Origin: an uncultured Clostridia bacterium
GTDB taxonomy: Bacteria; Bacillota; Clostridia; Oscillospirales; Acutalibacteraceae
Reading direction: 5' to 3'
Assembly (NCBI GenBank): GCA_946500295.1
Contig: CAMMVF010000006.1
Location: forward strand, 1-64,000
Length of the DNA stretch: 64,000 nucleotides
In this document: piece after piece, positions 1 through 7,328 of the stretch
How the letters are laid out: each line of letters opens with the position of its first letter
Position numbering within the stretch: the first letter of the stretch is position 1
The notes under the pieces: generated by a model
Told to the model about the DNA's origin: nothing
The model's database searches: none
What the model saw: the letters and a program-made list of their open reading frames with translations, nothing else
Made by a program: the position numbers and the translations under genes

Positions 1-92
1 CCTCCATACTGACTGATAATAATCTGTGCCAGTTTCGGATTGGGATTTTTAATTTTGACTGGGTATTGCAGTTTCTTTTCATAAATCCACAT
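1..92 (-). CDS. cotJC: Spore coat protein CotJC (manganese catalase-like), N-terminus only
   Basis: Only the first 30 codons lie in the window; the gene runs off the left edge. The minus-strand reading begins MWIYEKKLQYPVKIKNPNP, the conserved N-terminus of CotJC, a ferritin-like di-manganese catalase family protein of the inner spore coat. The ATG at 92-90 follows a strong AAGGAGG with 8 bases between. The start overlaps the end of cotJB by 14 bases, so the two are translationally linked. The catalytic residues are outside the window. Identification rests on the N-terminal match plus the cotJA-cotJB-cotJC order. Confidence 0.9.
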   Translation of the reverse strand, partial: MWIYEKKLQYPVKIKNPNPKLAQIIISQYG

Positions 93-348
93 CGCACTTG
101 TCCTCCTTTATATCCCATGGCCATGGCTCGGCTATCCATGCCCAGCGGTTGCCGTTTTCATCTCTCGGCGTTATCGGACCGTATTTTTCCTCGTATTCCT
201 TGCGAAGAATCGAACTTTTTATCTCATATTCTCTTATTTTTTCCGCTATTTGACGGTTGTTCGGGTGAGTGTCGAGAAAAAGGTGCAAATCTACAAGCGC
301 AAAATCATTTGTCGCTATCTTTCTCATCAATATCTCTCGTTCAGTCAT
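79..348 (-). CDS. cotJB: Spore coat protein CotJB
   Basis: Encodes 89 residues beginning MTEREILMRKIATNDFALVD. The body has the family hallmarks LHLFLDTHPNN, RKEYEEKYGP and the tryptophan-rich end WAWIAEPWPWD. CotJB is a small spore coat component encoded between CotJA and CotJC. I chose the ATG at 348 because it forms an ATGA overlap with the cotJA stop and lies 6 bases after GGGAG; a longer frame starting at 369 lacks this. The gene should be expressed in the mother cell during sporulation, by analogy with Bacillus cotJ, which is sigma-E controlled. Confidence 0.92.
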   Translation of the reverse strand: MTEREILMRKIATNDFALVDLHLFLDTHPNNRQIAEKIREYEIKSSILRKEYEEKYGPITPRDENGNRWAWIAEPWPWDIKEDKCDVDL

Positions 349-542
349 TTCTGTCTCCCGTAACCGCACATAAACGGTTTATTGAGAATCGGGAACATAG
401 TTCCGCTTACTAAACCGTGTTCGGCTGAATATAGTTTATCGCAGTTCTGATACGGTACATATGCCATCGCCGGGACAGGGTTTTCCGGTAGTGGCGATAT
501 GCCGTATTCAGGAAGCTTCATTTTCAAAATATCGTTGTCCAT
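345..542 (-). CDS. cotJA: Spore coat associated protein CotJA
   Basis: Encodes 65 residues. The segments PVPAMAYVPYQ and GLVSGTMFPILNKPF match the CotJA family, a short proline-rich coat-associated protein needed with CotJC for coat assembly. It is the first gene of the cotJABC operon. A GGGAG ribosome-binding site lies 6 bases before the ATG. The 14 bases GGGAGACAGAAATG at this start (540-553) recur exactly at the cotJB start (346-359). The gene indicates a sporulating organism. Confidence 0.9.
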   Translation of the reverse strand: MDNDILKMKLPEYGISPLPENPVPAMAYVPYQNCDKLYSAEHGLVSGTMFPILNKPFMCGYGRQK

Positions 543-563
543 TTCTGTCTCCCTTCTTTTGCA

Positions 564-589
564 CCTTTATGATATCCTATTCAATATGA
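564..589 (-). promoter_or_regulatory. Possible sigma-E-like promoter of cotJABC
   Basis: On the minus strand TCATATT (589-583) is followed after 11 bases by CATAAAGG (571-564). These resemble the sigma-E -35 (ATATT) and -10 (CATA) elements, but the spacing is short and the -10 is imperfect. Assignment leans on the known sigma-E control of cotJ in Bacillus. Confidence 0.3.
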
Positions 590-860
590 TAAATTGGTGT
601 TACGTAAATTGTATTAAAAAATGAACAGGTCGATTAACTTATTAAAAGAGTGTTGTCAATAATAAAAATTAAAGCACTTCACTTCATAAACACAAAATTG
701 CTCGGCTTGATACTGGAAACTTAAACTCAATATTGCCGTTTTAATGAAATCCGGTCTTGATTCGAAAATTGATGGACTCATTTAGTAATTAATAAAACTA
801 TATTCTATCTATACATCACAAAAGCACAAACGGAGCGGCAACACCATAGCTACTTTTCTG
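590..860. other. AT-rich intergenic spacer between divergent cotJ and htpG
   Basis: I see no convincing open frame, RNA gene or repeat in this stretch. It separates the divergently transcribed cotJABC and htpG. Confidence 0.6.
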
Positions 861-877
861 TTGACATAGTGTCAAAA
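860..877 (+). promoter_or_regulatory. TetR-type operator overlapping the htpG -35
   Basis: The sequence GTTGACATAGTGTCAAAA contains the 6-base inverted repeat TTGACA / TGTCAA with a 3-base centre. It matches 16 of 18 positions of the operator downstream of the tetR promoter (minus strand, 42357-42340). It covers the -35 hexamer, so a bound regulator would block RNA polymerase. The role is inferred from sequence similarity only. Confidence 0.5.
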
Positions 878-888
878 TATGGTATAAT
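861..888 (+). promoter_or_regulatory. Sigma-A promoter of htpG
   Basis: A perfect -35 TTGACA (861-866) and a perfect -10 TATAAT (883-888) are separated by 16 bases. Transcription would start near 895, about 55 bases before the htpG start codon. Confidence 0.88.
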
Positions 889-948
889 ATTATTTAAACG
901 GTCTTTTACTGAAAAGTATTATTTATAAGACGAAAGGAAATGATAATT

Positions 949-2841
949 ATGGAGAAAAAGACCTTTAAGGCAGAATCACAGAGGCTTTTAGATCTCATGA
1001 TTAACTCAATTTACACACATAAGGAGATTTTTCTTAGAGAAATAATTTCGAATGCCAGTGATGCTATTGACAAGCTGCATTTTGTTTCGCTGACAGATGA
1101 AGCTGCAAGACAGAAGATGGCGGACAATCCGGCTATCAATATATACACAGATAAAGAAAATAACACCCTTACCGTAGTCGATGACGGTATAGGAATGAGT
1201 TACGAGGAGCTGGAAGACAATTTGGGTACTATTGCCCGCAGTGGTTCTCTCCAATTTAAGCAACAGCTTGACGAGAAAGAAAAGAGTGACATAATCGGAC
1301 AATTTGGCGTAGGATTTTATTCTGCTTTCATGGTAGCTGATAAGGTTACTGTAATCACTAAGCGTTATGACAGTGACAAAGCATATAAATGGACTTCAGA
1401 CGGCGTTGACGGCTATGCAATCGAGGAGTGCGAAAAGGATAAGATAGGTACCGAAATCATAATGCACCTCAAGCCCGATACCGATGACGAGAAGTATTCA
1501 TCCTACCTTGAGGAATATATGTTAAAATCCCTAATAAAAAAGTACAGCGATTATATTCGTCACCCGATTATTATGGAGGTTTCAAGCTCCGTAAACACAG
1601 CAAAAGATGGAGAAGACCCCAAGTGGGAGACCGTAAAAAGCCGTGAAACTATAAACAGTATGGTACCGATTTGGCAGCGTCCGAAGTCCGAAGTTTCCGA
1701 CGAGGACTGCAATAATTATTACAAGGAGAGCTTCGGTGGATTTTCAGACCCGCTCGCAACAATCCGTGTGAGCGCCGAGGGTGTGGTATCATACAAGGCA
1801 ATGCTCTTTATTCCGGGCGAGCTTCCGTACAATTATTACACCAGAGAATACAAAAGGGGCTTGCAGCTTTATTCAAACGGCGTTTTGATTATGGACAAGT
1901 GCGAGCAGCTGCTTCCTGAGTACTTTGGTTTTGTTAAGGGTGTTGTCGATTCGCCGGATCTTTCTCTGAATATTTCCCGAGAGCTCTTACAGCATGACCG
2001 CCAGCTGTCAATAATAGCTAAGAATATTGAGAAGAAAATTAAAAACGAGCTTAAAAAGATTCTCGATACCGATATGGATAAATTCGAGAGCTTCTGGAAA
2101 AACTTCGGACGTCATGTCAAGTACGGAGCCGCTTCGGACTATGGTATGCACAAGAATGCAGTAGAGGAGCTGCTTGTATTTTATTCTTCAAATGACGGTA
2201 AGCTTACGACGCTTGAAAGCTATGTTTCCCGTATGCCTGAAAGCCAGAAGTACATTTATTATGCCTGTGGCGATAGCGTTGCAAAAATCTCTGCTCTGCC
2301 GCAGATGGAGCTTGCGCTTAATAAGGGATACGAGATTCTCTACTTTACAGAGGATGTAGACGAGTTTGTTGCGCAGTCTCTGGTAGCTTATAAGGATAAG
2401 CCGTTCAAGTCCATTACAGCAGAGGATTCTGAGCTTCAAAGCGAAGATGAAAAGAAGGATACTGAGCAAAAGCAGCAGGACAACAAGGAGCTTTTGAATT
2501 TCATCAAGGAATCGCTAAGCGGAAAGATTACAAAAGCTGTAATTTCATCGAAGCTTGTAAGCCACCCGGTTTGCCTTTCTACTGAAGGTCCTGTTTCTAT
2601 TGAGATGGAAAAATATTTCGCTAATATGCCCGGTAATGAAAATAAACCTACAAGCTCAAAGGTCTTGGAATTAAATCCGGATCACTCAGCCTTTGCAGCT
2701 TTGAAGGAGGCATACTCCTCCGGCGACAAGGAAAAGGCGGCTAAATATTCTGAAATTCTCTACAATCAGGCTTTGCTTATAGCAGGGCTGCCGATAGAGG
2801 ACACCACAAAATATTGTGATTTGATTTGCTCCTTGATGTAA
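949..2841 (+). CDS. htpG: Molecular chaperone HtpG (Hsp90 family)
   Basis: Encodes about 630 residues, close to the usual HtpG length. It is a cytosolic ATP-dependent chaperone that remodels client proteins. The N-terminal GHKL ATPase domain shows EIFLREIISNASDA (about residues 26-39), DDGIGM (about 78) and GQFGVGFYSAFM (about 117). Middle and C-terminal dimerisation domains follow. I prefer ATG 949 (MEKKTFKAESQRLL) over ATG 940, because AAAGGA at 933-938 is too close to 940. The gene is monocistronic, with its own promoter and terminator. The operator-like palindrome over the -35 is unusual for htpG. Confidence 0.97.
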   Translation: MEKKTFKAESQRLLDLMINSIYTHKEIFLREIISNASDAIDKLHFVSLTDEAARQKMADNPAINIYTDKENNTLTVVDDGIGMSYEELEDNLGTIARSGSLQFKQQLDEKEKSDIIGQFGVGFYSAFMVADKVTVITKRYDSDKAYKWTSDGVDGYAIEECEKDKIGTEIIMHLKPDTDDEKYSSYLEEYMLKSLIKKYSDYIRHPIIMEVSSSVNTAKDGEDPKWETVKSRETINSMVPIWQRPKSEVSDEDCNNYYKESFGGFSDPLATIRVSAEGVVSYKAMLFIPGELPYNYYTREYKRGLQLYSNGVLIMDKCEQLLPEYFGFVKGVVDSPDLSLNISRELLQHDRQLSIIAKNIEKKIKNELKKILDTDMDKFESFWKNFGRHVKYGAASDYGMHKNAVEELLVFYSSNDGKLTTLESYVSRMPESQKYIYYACGDSVAKISALPQMELALNKGYEILYFTEDVDEFVAQSLVAYKDKPFKSITAEDSELQSEDEKKDTEQKQQDNKELLNFIKESLSGKITKAVISSKLVSHPVCLSTEGPVSIEMEKYFANMPGNENKPTSSKVLELNPDHSAFAALKEAYSSGDKEKAAKYSEILYNQALLIAGLPIEDTTKYCDLICSLM

Positions 2842-2861
2842 GTTAAGATCTAGGTTAGAAT

Positions 2862-2896
2862 ATACGGCTCTTGGGAAACTCAGAGTCGTATTTTTC
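2862..2896 (+). terminator. Rho-independent terminator of htpG
   Basis: The arms ATACGGCTCT (2862-2871) and AGAGTCGTAT (2882-2891) pair over 10 bases with one G-U pair, and a T-run follows. Confidence 0.8.
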
Positions 2897-2991
2897 TGCT
2901 GTTTTTTAGCATAAAATATCTTGTTGCAGCTGACAGCATATTTTCTGCAGCGAAAAAACTATTAATTTGATGTAAAAATTTGCACTATGAC

Positions 2992-3020
2992 TTTACAGAA
3001 AAAACAAGATATAGTATTAT
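2992..3020 (+). promoter_or_regulatory. Promoter of the pyrH operon
   Basis: TTTACA (2992-2997) and TATTAT (3015-3020) are spaced by 17 bases, about 50 bases before pyrH. Confidence 0.65.
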
Positions 3021-3069
3021 TAAAAGGAATAAATATGTTTAAGTACAACAGAGGAAAGGAAGGTTGCAG

Positions 3070-3774
3070 ATGGAACCAAAGTATAAACGATTGCTTTTGA
3101 AGCTCAGCGGAGAATCGCTGGCTGGAGAAAGCGGACATGGTATCGACTTTGATACGGTACTGAAAATCTGCCATCCGATAAAAGAGATCGTGGATATGGG
3201 AGTTCAGGTCGCCATAGTTGTAGGCGGAGGTAACTTCTGGAGGGGCAGAAGCAGCGGCAAAATGGACAGAACCAGAGCCGACCATATGGGAATGATGGCA
3301 ACTGTAATAAACGCGTTGGGAGTAGCAGATGCTTTGGAGCAGCTCGGAGTTGTCGTCCGTGTTCAGACCGCAATCTCAATGCAGGCGTTTGCAGAGCCGT
3401 ACATCCGTAACAAAGCCGTTCGCCACCTGGAAAAGGGAAGGGTTGTTGTATTTGGCTGCGGTACGGGAAATCCGTTTTTTTCAACAGATACTGCGGCAGC
3501 CTTGAGAGCTGCGGAGATAGACTGTGATATTATCTTCAAGGCTACTATGGTAGATGGGGTTTACGACAGCGATCCTAAACTTAACCCTAATGCTAAAAAG
3601 TACGACAAACTTTCTTATTATGATGTCTTAAACAAGGATTTGAAGGTTATGGACAGCACAGCGGCTTCACTGTGTAAGGACAATCATATTCCGATCCTTG
3701 TGTTCAGTATTGACGAGCCGGAAAATATCGTCGCCGCCGTTTGCGGGGAAAATATCGGTACACTCGTGGAATAA
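3070..3774 (+). CDS. pyrH: UMP kinase
   Basis: Encodes 234 residues. It phosphorylates UMP to UDP with ATP in pyrimidine nucleotide synthesis, as a cytosolic hexamer of the amino-acid-kinase fold. Family motifs are [12 protein letters not shown] at the N-terminus, [11 protein letters not shown] (about 50-60), [28 protein letters not shown] and [13 protein letters not shown]. The ATG at 3070 lies 6 bases after AGGAAGG; a TTG at 3064 touches that site and is unlikely. It heads the pyrH-frr-uppS-cdsA-dxr-rseP-ispG-polC series and has a promoter just upstream. Confidence 0.97.
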   Translation: MEPKYKRLLLKLSGESLAGESGHGIDFDTVLKICHPIKEIVDMGVQVAIVVGGGNFWRGRSSGKMDRTRADHMGMMATVINALGVADALEQLGVVVRVQTAISMQAFAEPYIRNKAVRHLEKGRVVVFGCGTGNPFFSTDTAAALRAAEIDCDIIFKATMVDGVYDSDPKLNPNAKKYDKLSYYDVLNKDLKVMDSTAASLCKDNHIPILVFSIDEPENIVAAVCGENIGTLVE

Positions 3775-3796
3775 TTAATTATTAGGAGAGATTAGA

Positions 3797-4351
3797 ATGA
3801 ACGAAATTATTTCTAAGGCAGATGCCAGAATGGAAAAAAGAATTGCTCATCTCTCGAGCGATTATGCGGCTATCAGAGCCGGCAGAGCAAATCCCGCAGT
3901 TTTAGACAAAATAATGGTGGATTACTACGGCTCTCCAACTCCGATAAACCAACTTGCAGCTGTTTCTATTGTCGAAGCAAGGACTTTGATGATTCAGCCA
4001 TGGGATGCCTCAGTTTTGAAGGGAATTGAAAAAGCAATCCAAACTTCTGAGCTTGGAATAAATCCTCAAAACGACGGTAAGACTTTGAGAATCGTGTTTC
4101 CACCTTTGACTGAAGATCGCAGACGTGAAATAGTCAAAGATGTTCACAAAATGGCTGAGGAGACAAAAATTTCAATCAGAAACGTCAGGCGTGAAGCTGT
4201 CGAGAAGGTAAAGGCGAAGAAAAAAGACGGAGAGCTTACCGAGGATGATCTGAAAAAAGCTGAGAAAAAGATTCAGGATCTCACCGACAGATGTGTCAAG
4301 GAAATTGACAAGCTAGCAGATGACAAACAAAAGGAAGTTATGTCTATTTGA
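3797..4351 (+). CDS. frr: Ribosome recycling factor
   Basis: Encodes 184 residues, the standard length. With EF-G it splits post-termination ribosomes. Visible motifs are IRAGRANPAVLDKI, the segment around VDYYGSPTPINQLA, PPLTEDRRREIVKD and the long helical C-terminal coil rich in Lys and Glu. A TAGGAGAG ribosome-binding site precedes the ATG. The gap after pyrH is 22 bases, and the pair is conserved across bacteria. Confidence 0.97.
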   Translation: MNEIISKADARMEKRIAHLSSDYAAIRAGRANPAVLDKIMVDYYGSPTPINQLAAVSIVEARTLMIQPWDASVLKGIEKAIQTSELGINPQNDGKTLRIVFPPLTEDRRREIVKDVHKMAEETKISIRNVRREAVEKVKAKKKDGELTEDDLKKAEKKIQDLTDRCVKEIDKLADDKQKEVMSI

Positions 4352-4370
4352 TGAATGCTTTTCAGCGGAG

Positions 4371-4524
4371 GTTATCCTCCGCTGAAATTCGGGCTTGTAC
4401 CCAATGGTGATAAGCGACTGCGCGTACTTATCCCCGTCGGGTGCAAACTCACTATTTTTTTAGCGGCGGTGAGTGAATTGGCTTTTGGATTTATAAAAAA
4501 TAAAAAAGCCTCAAATAGTTTGAG
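4371..4524 (+). repeat. Hairpin-rich block between frr and uppS
   Basis: Several inverted repeats are packed here: CAGCGGAGG-TTAT-CCTCCGCTG (4371-4392, perfect 9-base stem), GATAAG...CTTATC (about 4410-4430), ACTCAC...GTGAGT (about 4447-4474), and AAGCCTCAAA-TAG-TTTGAGGCTT (4505-4527), which resembles a terminator stem without its T-run. The frame stays open across the block, but the translation looks unlike any UppS N-terminus. It may be a structured mRNA element or a small repeat insertion. Confidence 0.5.
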
Positions 4525-5236
4525 GCTTGAAAATGTTATTCTGCCGGAGCATGTGGGCATTATTATGGATGGTAACGGCCGTTGGGCGAAAAGGCGCGGA
4601 CTTCCCAGAAGTGCGGGGCACAGGGCCGGGGCGAAAAATTTTCGTACCATTACTAAGCACTGTAGCAATATCGGTATAAAATATCTTACAGTTTACGCCT
4701 TTTCAACCGAGAACTGGAGCAGACCCGAAGGAGAGGTCAATGCACTCATGGATCTTTTTAAGTCCTATCTGGAGGAGGCTATAAGAGACTTTAAGGATGA
4801 GGATATAGTTGTGCGTTTTATCGGCGACAAGTCTGCTTTTTCTCCTGAACTGCAGCAGCTAATACAGGAAAATGAGGAGTGCTCAAAAGATAGAAGCGGT
4901 ATGGTTTTAAATATTGCCATGAATTACGGAGGCAGAGATGAAATAGTTAAGGCGGCAAAGGAGATTGCCAATCTCTGTTTACGGGGCGAAATTAAACCGG
5001 AAGCTATAACGAAACAGCTTTTGAGTGACCATCTCTATACTGCCGGTCAGCCCGACCCCGATTTAATTATTCGCCCGAGCGGAGAATATCGCATCTCAAA
5101 CTTCCTGCTTTGGCAGTCAGCTTATGCCGAATATGTAATATTGGATGATGTTTTGTGGCCTGACTTTTCAAAAAAGATGCTTGAGGACTGTATTCTCGAG
5201 TATGCCAACCGTAACAGGCGTTTCGGTAATATCTAA
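4478..5236 (+). CDS. uppS: Isoprenyl transferase (undecaprenyl diphosphate synthase)
   Basis: Makes the C55 lipid carrier diphosphate used for peptidoglycan and wall polymers, by cis-condensation of isopentenyl diphosphate. Motifs: HVGIIMDGNGRWAKRRGLPR, with catalytic Asp at about residue 31; TVYAFSTENWSRP; and the C-terminal PDPDLIIRPSGEYRISNFL. The start is uncertain. The frame is open back to 4355, but I chose the TTG at 4478 (252 residues, MAFGFIKNKK...) because GGTGAG lies just upstream and the length then fits the family. GTG 4469 is another option. It lies in the envelope operon directly before cdsA. Confidence 0.93.
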   Translation: MAFGFIKNKKASNSLRLENVILPEHVGIIMDGNGRWAKRRGLPRSAGHRAGAKNFRTITKHCSNIGIKYLTVYAFSTENWSRPEGEVNALMDLFKSYLEEAIRDFKDEDIVVRFIGDKSAFSPELQQLIQENEECSKDRSGMVLNIAMNYGGRDEIVKAAKEIANLCLRGEIKPEAITKQLLSDHLYTAGQPDPDLIIRPSGEYRISNFLLWQSAYAEYVILDDVLWPDFSKKMLEDCILEYANRNRRFGNI

Positions 5237-5257
5237 GATTTGTGAGGCGTGTACATA

Positions 5258-6082
5258 ATGAAAACAAGACTAATATCAGGTATTATCGGCTCTTTGTGCG
5301 TGGCGGTAATGCTGATACTCGGGCAGTTTATTCCGATAGTGTACAGTATTTTGGTAGCGGTAGTTGCACTCATATGCTCGTTTGAGATTTTAGCAGCTGC
5401 AGGCATGACAAAGAAGTTGGGGCTTATAATACCTTCGTTAATATTTGCGGCGCTTTTCCCTTTGTTGCTTAGTGTGGGGCATTGGCAGTTGCTCGTGTTT
5501 TTATACCCCCTTTCCATGTTCGTTATTTTATTGACGTCTCCGGAAATAATATCTTTCCCGGATTTAGCTTATACATTTACGACAGTTTCTGTAATCACTT
5601 TTGGACTTAGCGCGATGATTATTTTGTGCGGCAAGAACCTGAGCCATGCGCTGTATTACATAATGATTACAATAGGTATTCCTTGGGTAGCTGATGCTGG
5701 AGCGTATTTTTCAGGAAGCTTTCTTGGAAAGCACAAGCTCTGTCCCAGCATCAGCCCTAAAAAGACAGTTGAGGGTGCGCTTGGCGGCTTGCTTGCTGGC
5801 GTAATAGGAGCGGTTATAATTTCTTTGATTTTTCAGCTTTTCTGTTTCCAAAACGGCGAGGCGGTTTTGTACCCGCAGCTTGTAGTTATGGCGCTTATCG
5901 GTACTGCCGTTTCCATTATAGGTGATCTTACTTTTTCAGCTATAAAGCGCAGTTGTCATATTAAGGATTATGGAAGCATAATTCCTGGGCATGGCGGTAT
6001 TTTGGATCGCTGTGACTCAGTTATATTCACTTCGCCGTTTATACTCCTGTTTACGGCATATTTTCCAATTATTTCACTATAA
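5258..6082 (+). CDS. cdsA: Phosphatidate cytidylyltransferase
   Basis: Encodes 274 residues with about eight hydrophobic segments. It makes CDP-diacylglycerol from phosphatidic acid and CTP in the membrane, the branch point of phospholipid synthesis. The C-terminal signature KRSCHIKDYGSIIPGHGG followed by ILDRCDS is diagnostic. ATG 5258 was chosen over GTG 5249, since GAGG at 5244-5247 is too close to the GTG. It follows uppS by 21 bases. Confidence 0.95.
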   Translation: MKTRLISGIIGSLCVAVMLILGQFIPIVYSILVAVVALICSFEILAAAGMTKKLGLIIPSLIFAALFPLLLSVGHWQLLVFLYPLSMFVILLTSPEIISFPDLAYTFTTVSVITFGLSAMIILCGKNLSHALYYIMITIGIPWVADAGAYFSGSFLGKHKLCPSISPKKTVEGALGGLLAGVIGAVIISLIFQLFCFQNGEAVLYPQLVVMALIGTAVSIIGDLTFSAIKRSCHIKDYGSIIPGHGGILDRCDSVIFTSPFILLFTAYFPIISL

Positions 6083-6153
6083 TATTAGAGGATACACTCG
6101 GTTTATCTGTATGCATTATTTGTTGATATCCGAAAGTATTGAAAGGAAATCAA

Positions 6154-7299
6154 ATGACTAATTCACTATCAGTATTAGGCTCTACAGGCTCGATTGGTAC
6201 TCAGGCTCTTGAGGTTTGTGAAAATCTTGAAATAAAGGTTGACGCCTTAGCGGCAGGTAGCAATATAGAGCTGCTTGAGCAGCAAGCAAGGCGGTTTAAG
6301 CCCACGGTCGTAGCCGTTTATGATGAAAGAAGAGCTTTAGAGTTAAAAGCAGCCTTAAAGGACACCAATATTAAAGTTTATTCAGGCATTGGCGGTCTTT
6401 GTGAAGTTGCTCAAAGCAAGGACTGTGACACCGTATTGAACTCTGTTGTCGGTATGGTCGGGCTTCTGCCTACTTTGGCGGCTGTTCGTGCAAGAAAGAA
6501 CATAGCTCTTGCTAATAAAGAAACACTCGTTACCGGCGGCAGCTTGGTTATGAAGGCTGTGCGTGAAAATGGAGTGAAGCTCTATCCGGTCGACAGTGAG
6601 CACTCGGCTATTTTTCAATGCTTGCAGGGTGTGTCTGATAAAAAGGACGTAAATAAGCTGATTTTAACTGCTTCTGGCGGACCATTTTTTGGCAAGACAA
6701 AGGGTGAGCTTGAAAATGTAAGTGTATCTCAGGCTTTAAATCATCCCAACTGGAGTATGGGGAAAAAAATAACCATAGATTCAGCCACAATGATGAATAA
6801 AGGTTTGGAGATTATCGAGGCCTCGTGGCTGTTTGATATGCCTCAGGAAAAGATAGAGGTTGTAGTTCATCGTGAAAGCATAATCCACTCAATGGTCGAG
6901 CTTAAGGATAAAGCTGTTATAGCTCAACTCGGTGTGCCGGATATGAAGATACCAATACAGTATGCGCTTACATATCCGCAAAGATGCGTGGGATTGTCTA
7001 GTGAGTTAAATTTGACCGAAATCGGCACGCTCAGCTTTTTTAAGCCTGATGAGGATACTTTTGAGTGTATGAAACTTTGCAGAGATGCGATAACCCTCGG
7101 AGGACTCTGTCCTGCGGCGGCAAACGGTGCAAATGAAGAAGCTGTCCGCTTGTTTTTGGAGGGTAAGATTCCGTTTTTGAAAATCCCGGAACTTGTCAGT
7201 AAAGCTATGCACGCTCAGAGTAAAATATCCTCACCAAATGTGGAGGATATTTTAGCGGCAGACGAAGCGGCAAGAGAGCTTGTAAAAGCGAGTATATGA
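6154..7299 (+). CDS. dxr: 1-deoxy-D-xylulose-5-phosphate reductoisomerase
   Basis: Encodes 381 residues. It converts DXP to 2-C-methylerythritol 4-phosphate with NADPH, the committed step of the MEP isoprenoid pathway. The N-terminal Rossmann motif is LGSTGSIGTQAL. The metal/substrate motifs are PVDSEHSAIFQC (about 149), LTASGGPF and NHPNWSMGKKITIDSATMMN (from about 196). ATG 6154 follows AAAGGAAA; the upstream frame from 6139 includes that site. Together with ispG and uppS it shows that isoprenoids for the lipid carrier come from the MEP route. Confidence 0.97.
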   Translation: MTNSLSVLGSTGSIGTQALEVCENLEIKVDALAAGSNIELLEQQARRFKPTVVAVYDERRALELKAALKDTNIKVYSGIGGLCEVAQSKDCDTVLNSVVGMVGLLPTLAAVRARKNIALANKETLVTGGSLVMKAVRENGVKLYPVDSEHSAIFQCLQGVSDKKDVNKLILTASGGPFFGKTKGELENVSVSQALNHPNWSMGKKITIDSATMMNKGLEIIEASWLFDMPQEKIEVVVHRESIIHSMVELKDKAVIAQLGVPDMKIPIQYALTYPQRCVGLSSELNLTEIGTLSFFKPDEDTFECMKLCRDAITLGGLCPAAANGANEEAVRLFLEGKIPFLKIPELVSKAMHAQSKISSPNVEDILAADEAARELVKASI

Positions 7300-7328
7300 T
7301 GAAAGGATGAGTTGTCATAGAGGTAGCA

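Noticed and set aside
66-413. A 115-codon plus-strand open frame
   Set aside because: It is antisense to the recognisable cotJA-cotJB-cotJC genes, and its translation resembles no protein family.
4355-4477. N-terminal extension of UppS from ATG 4355
   Set aside because: It runs through several inverted repeats, lacks a ribosome site and makes the protein about 40 residues too long for the family.
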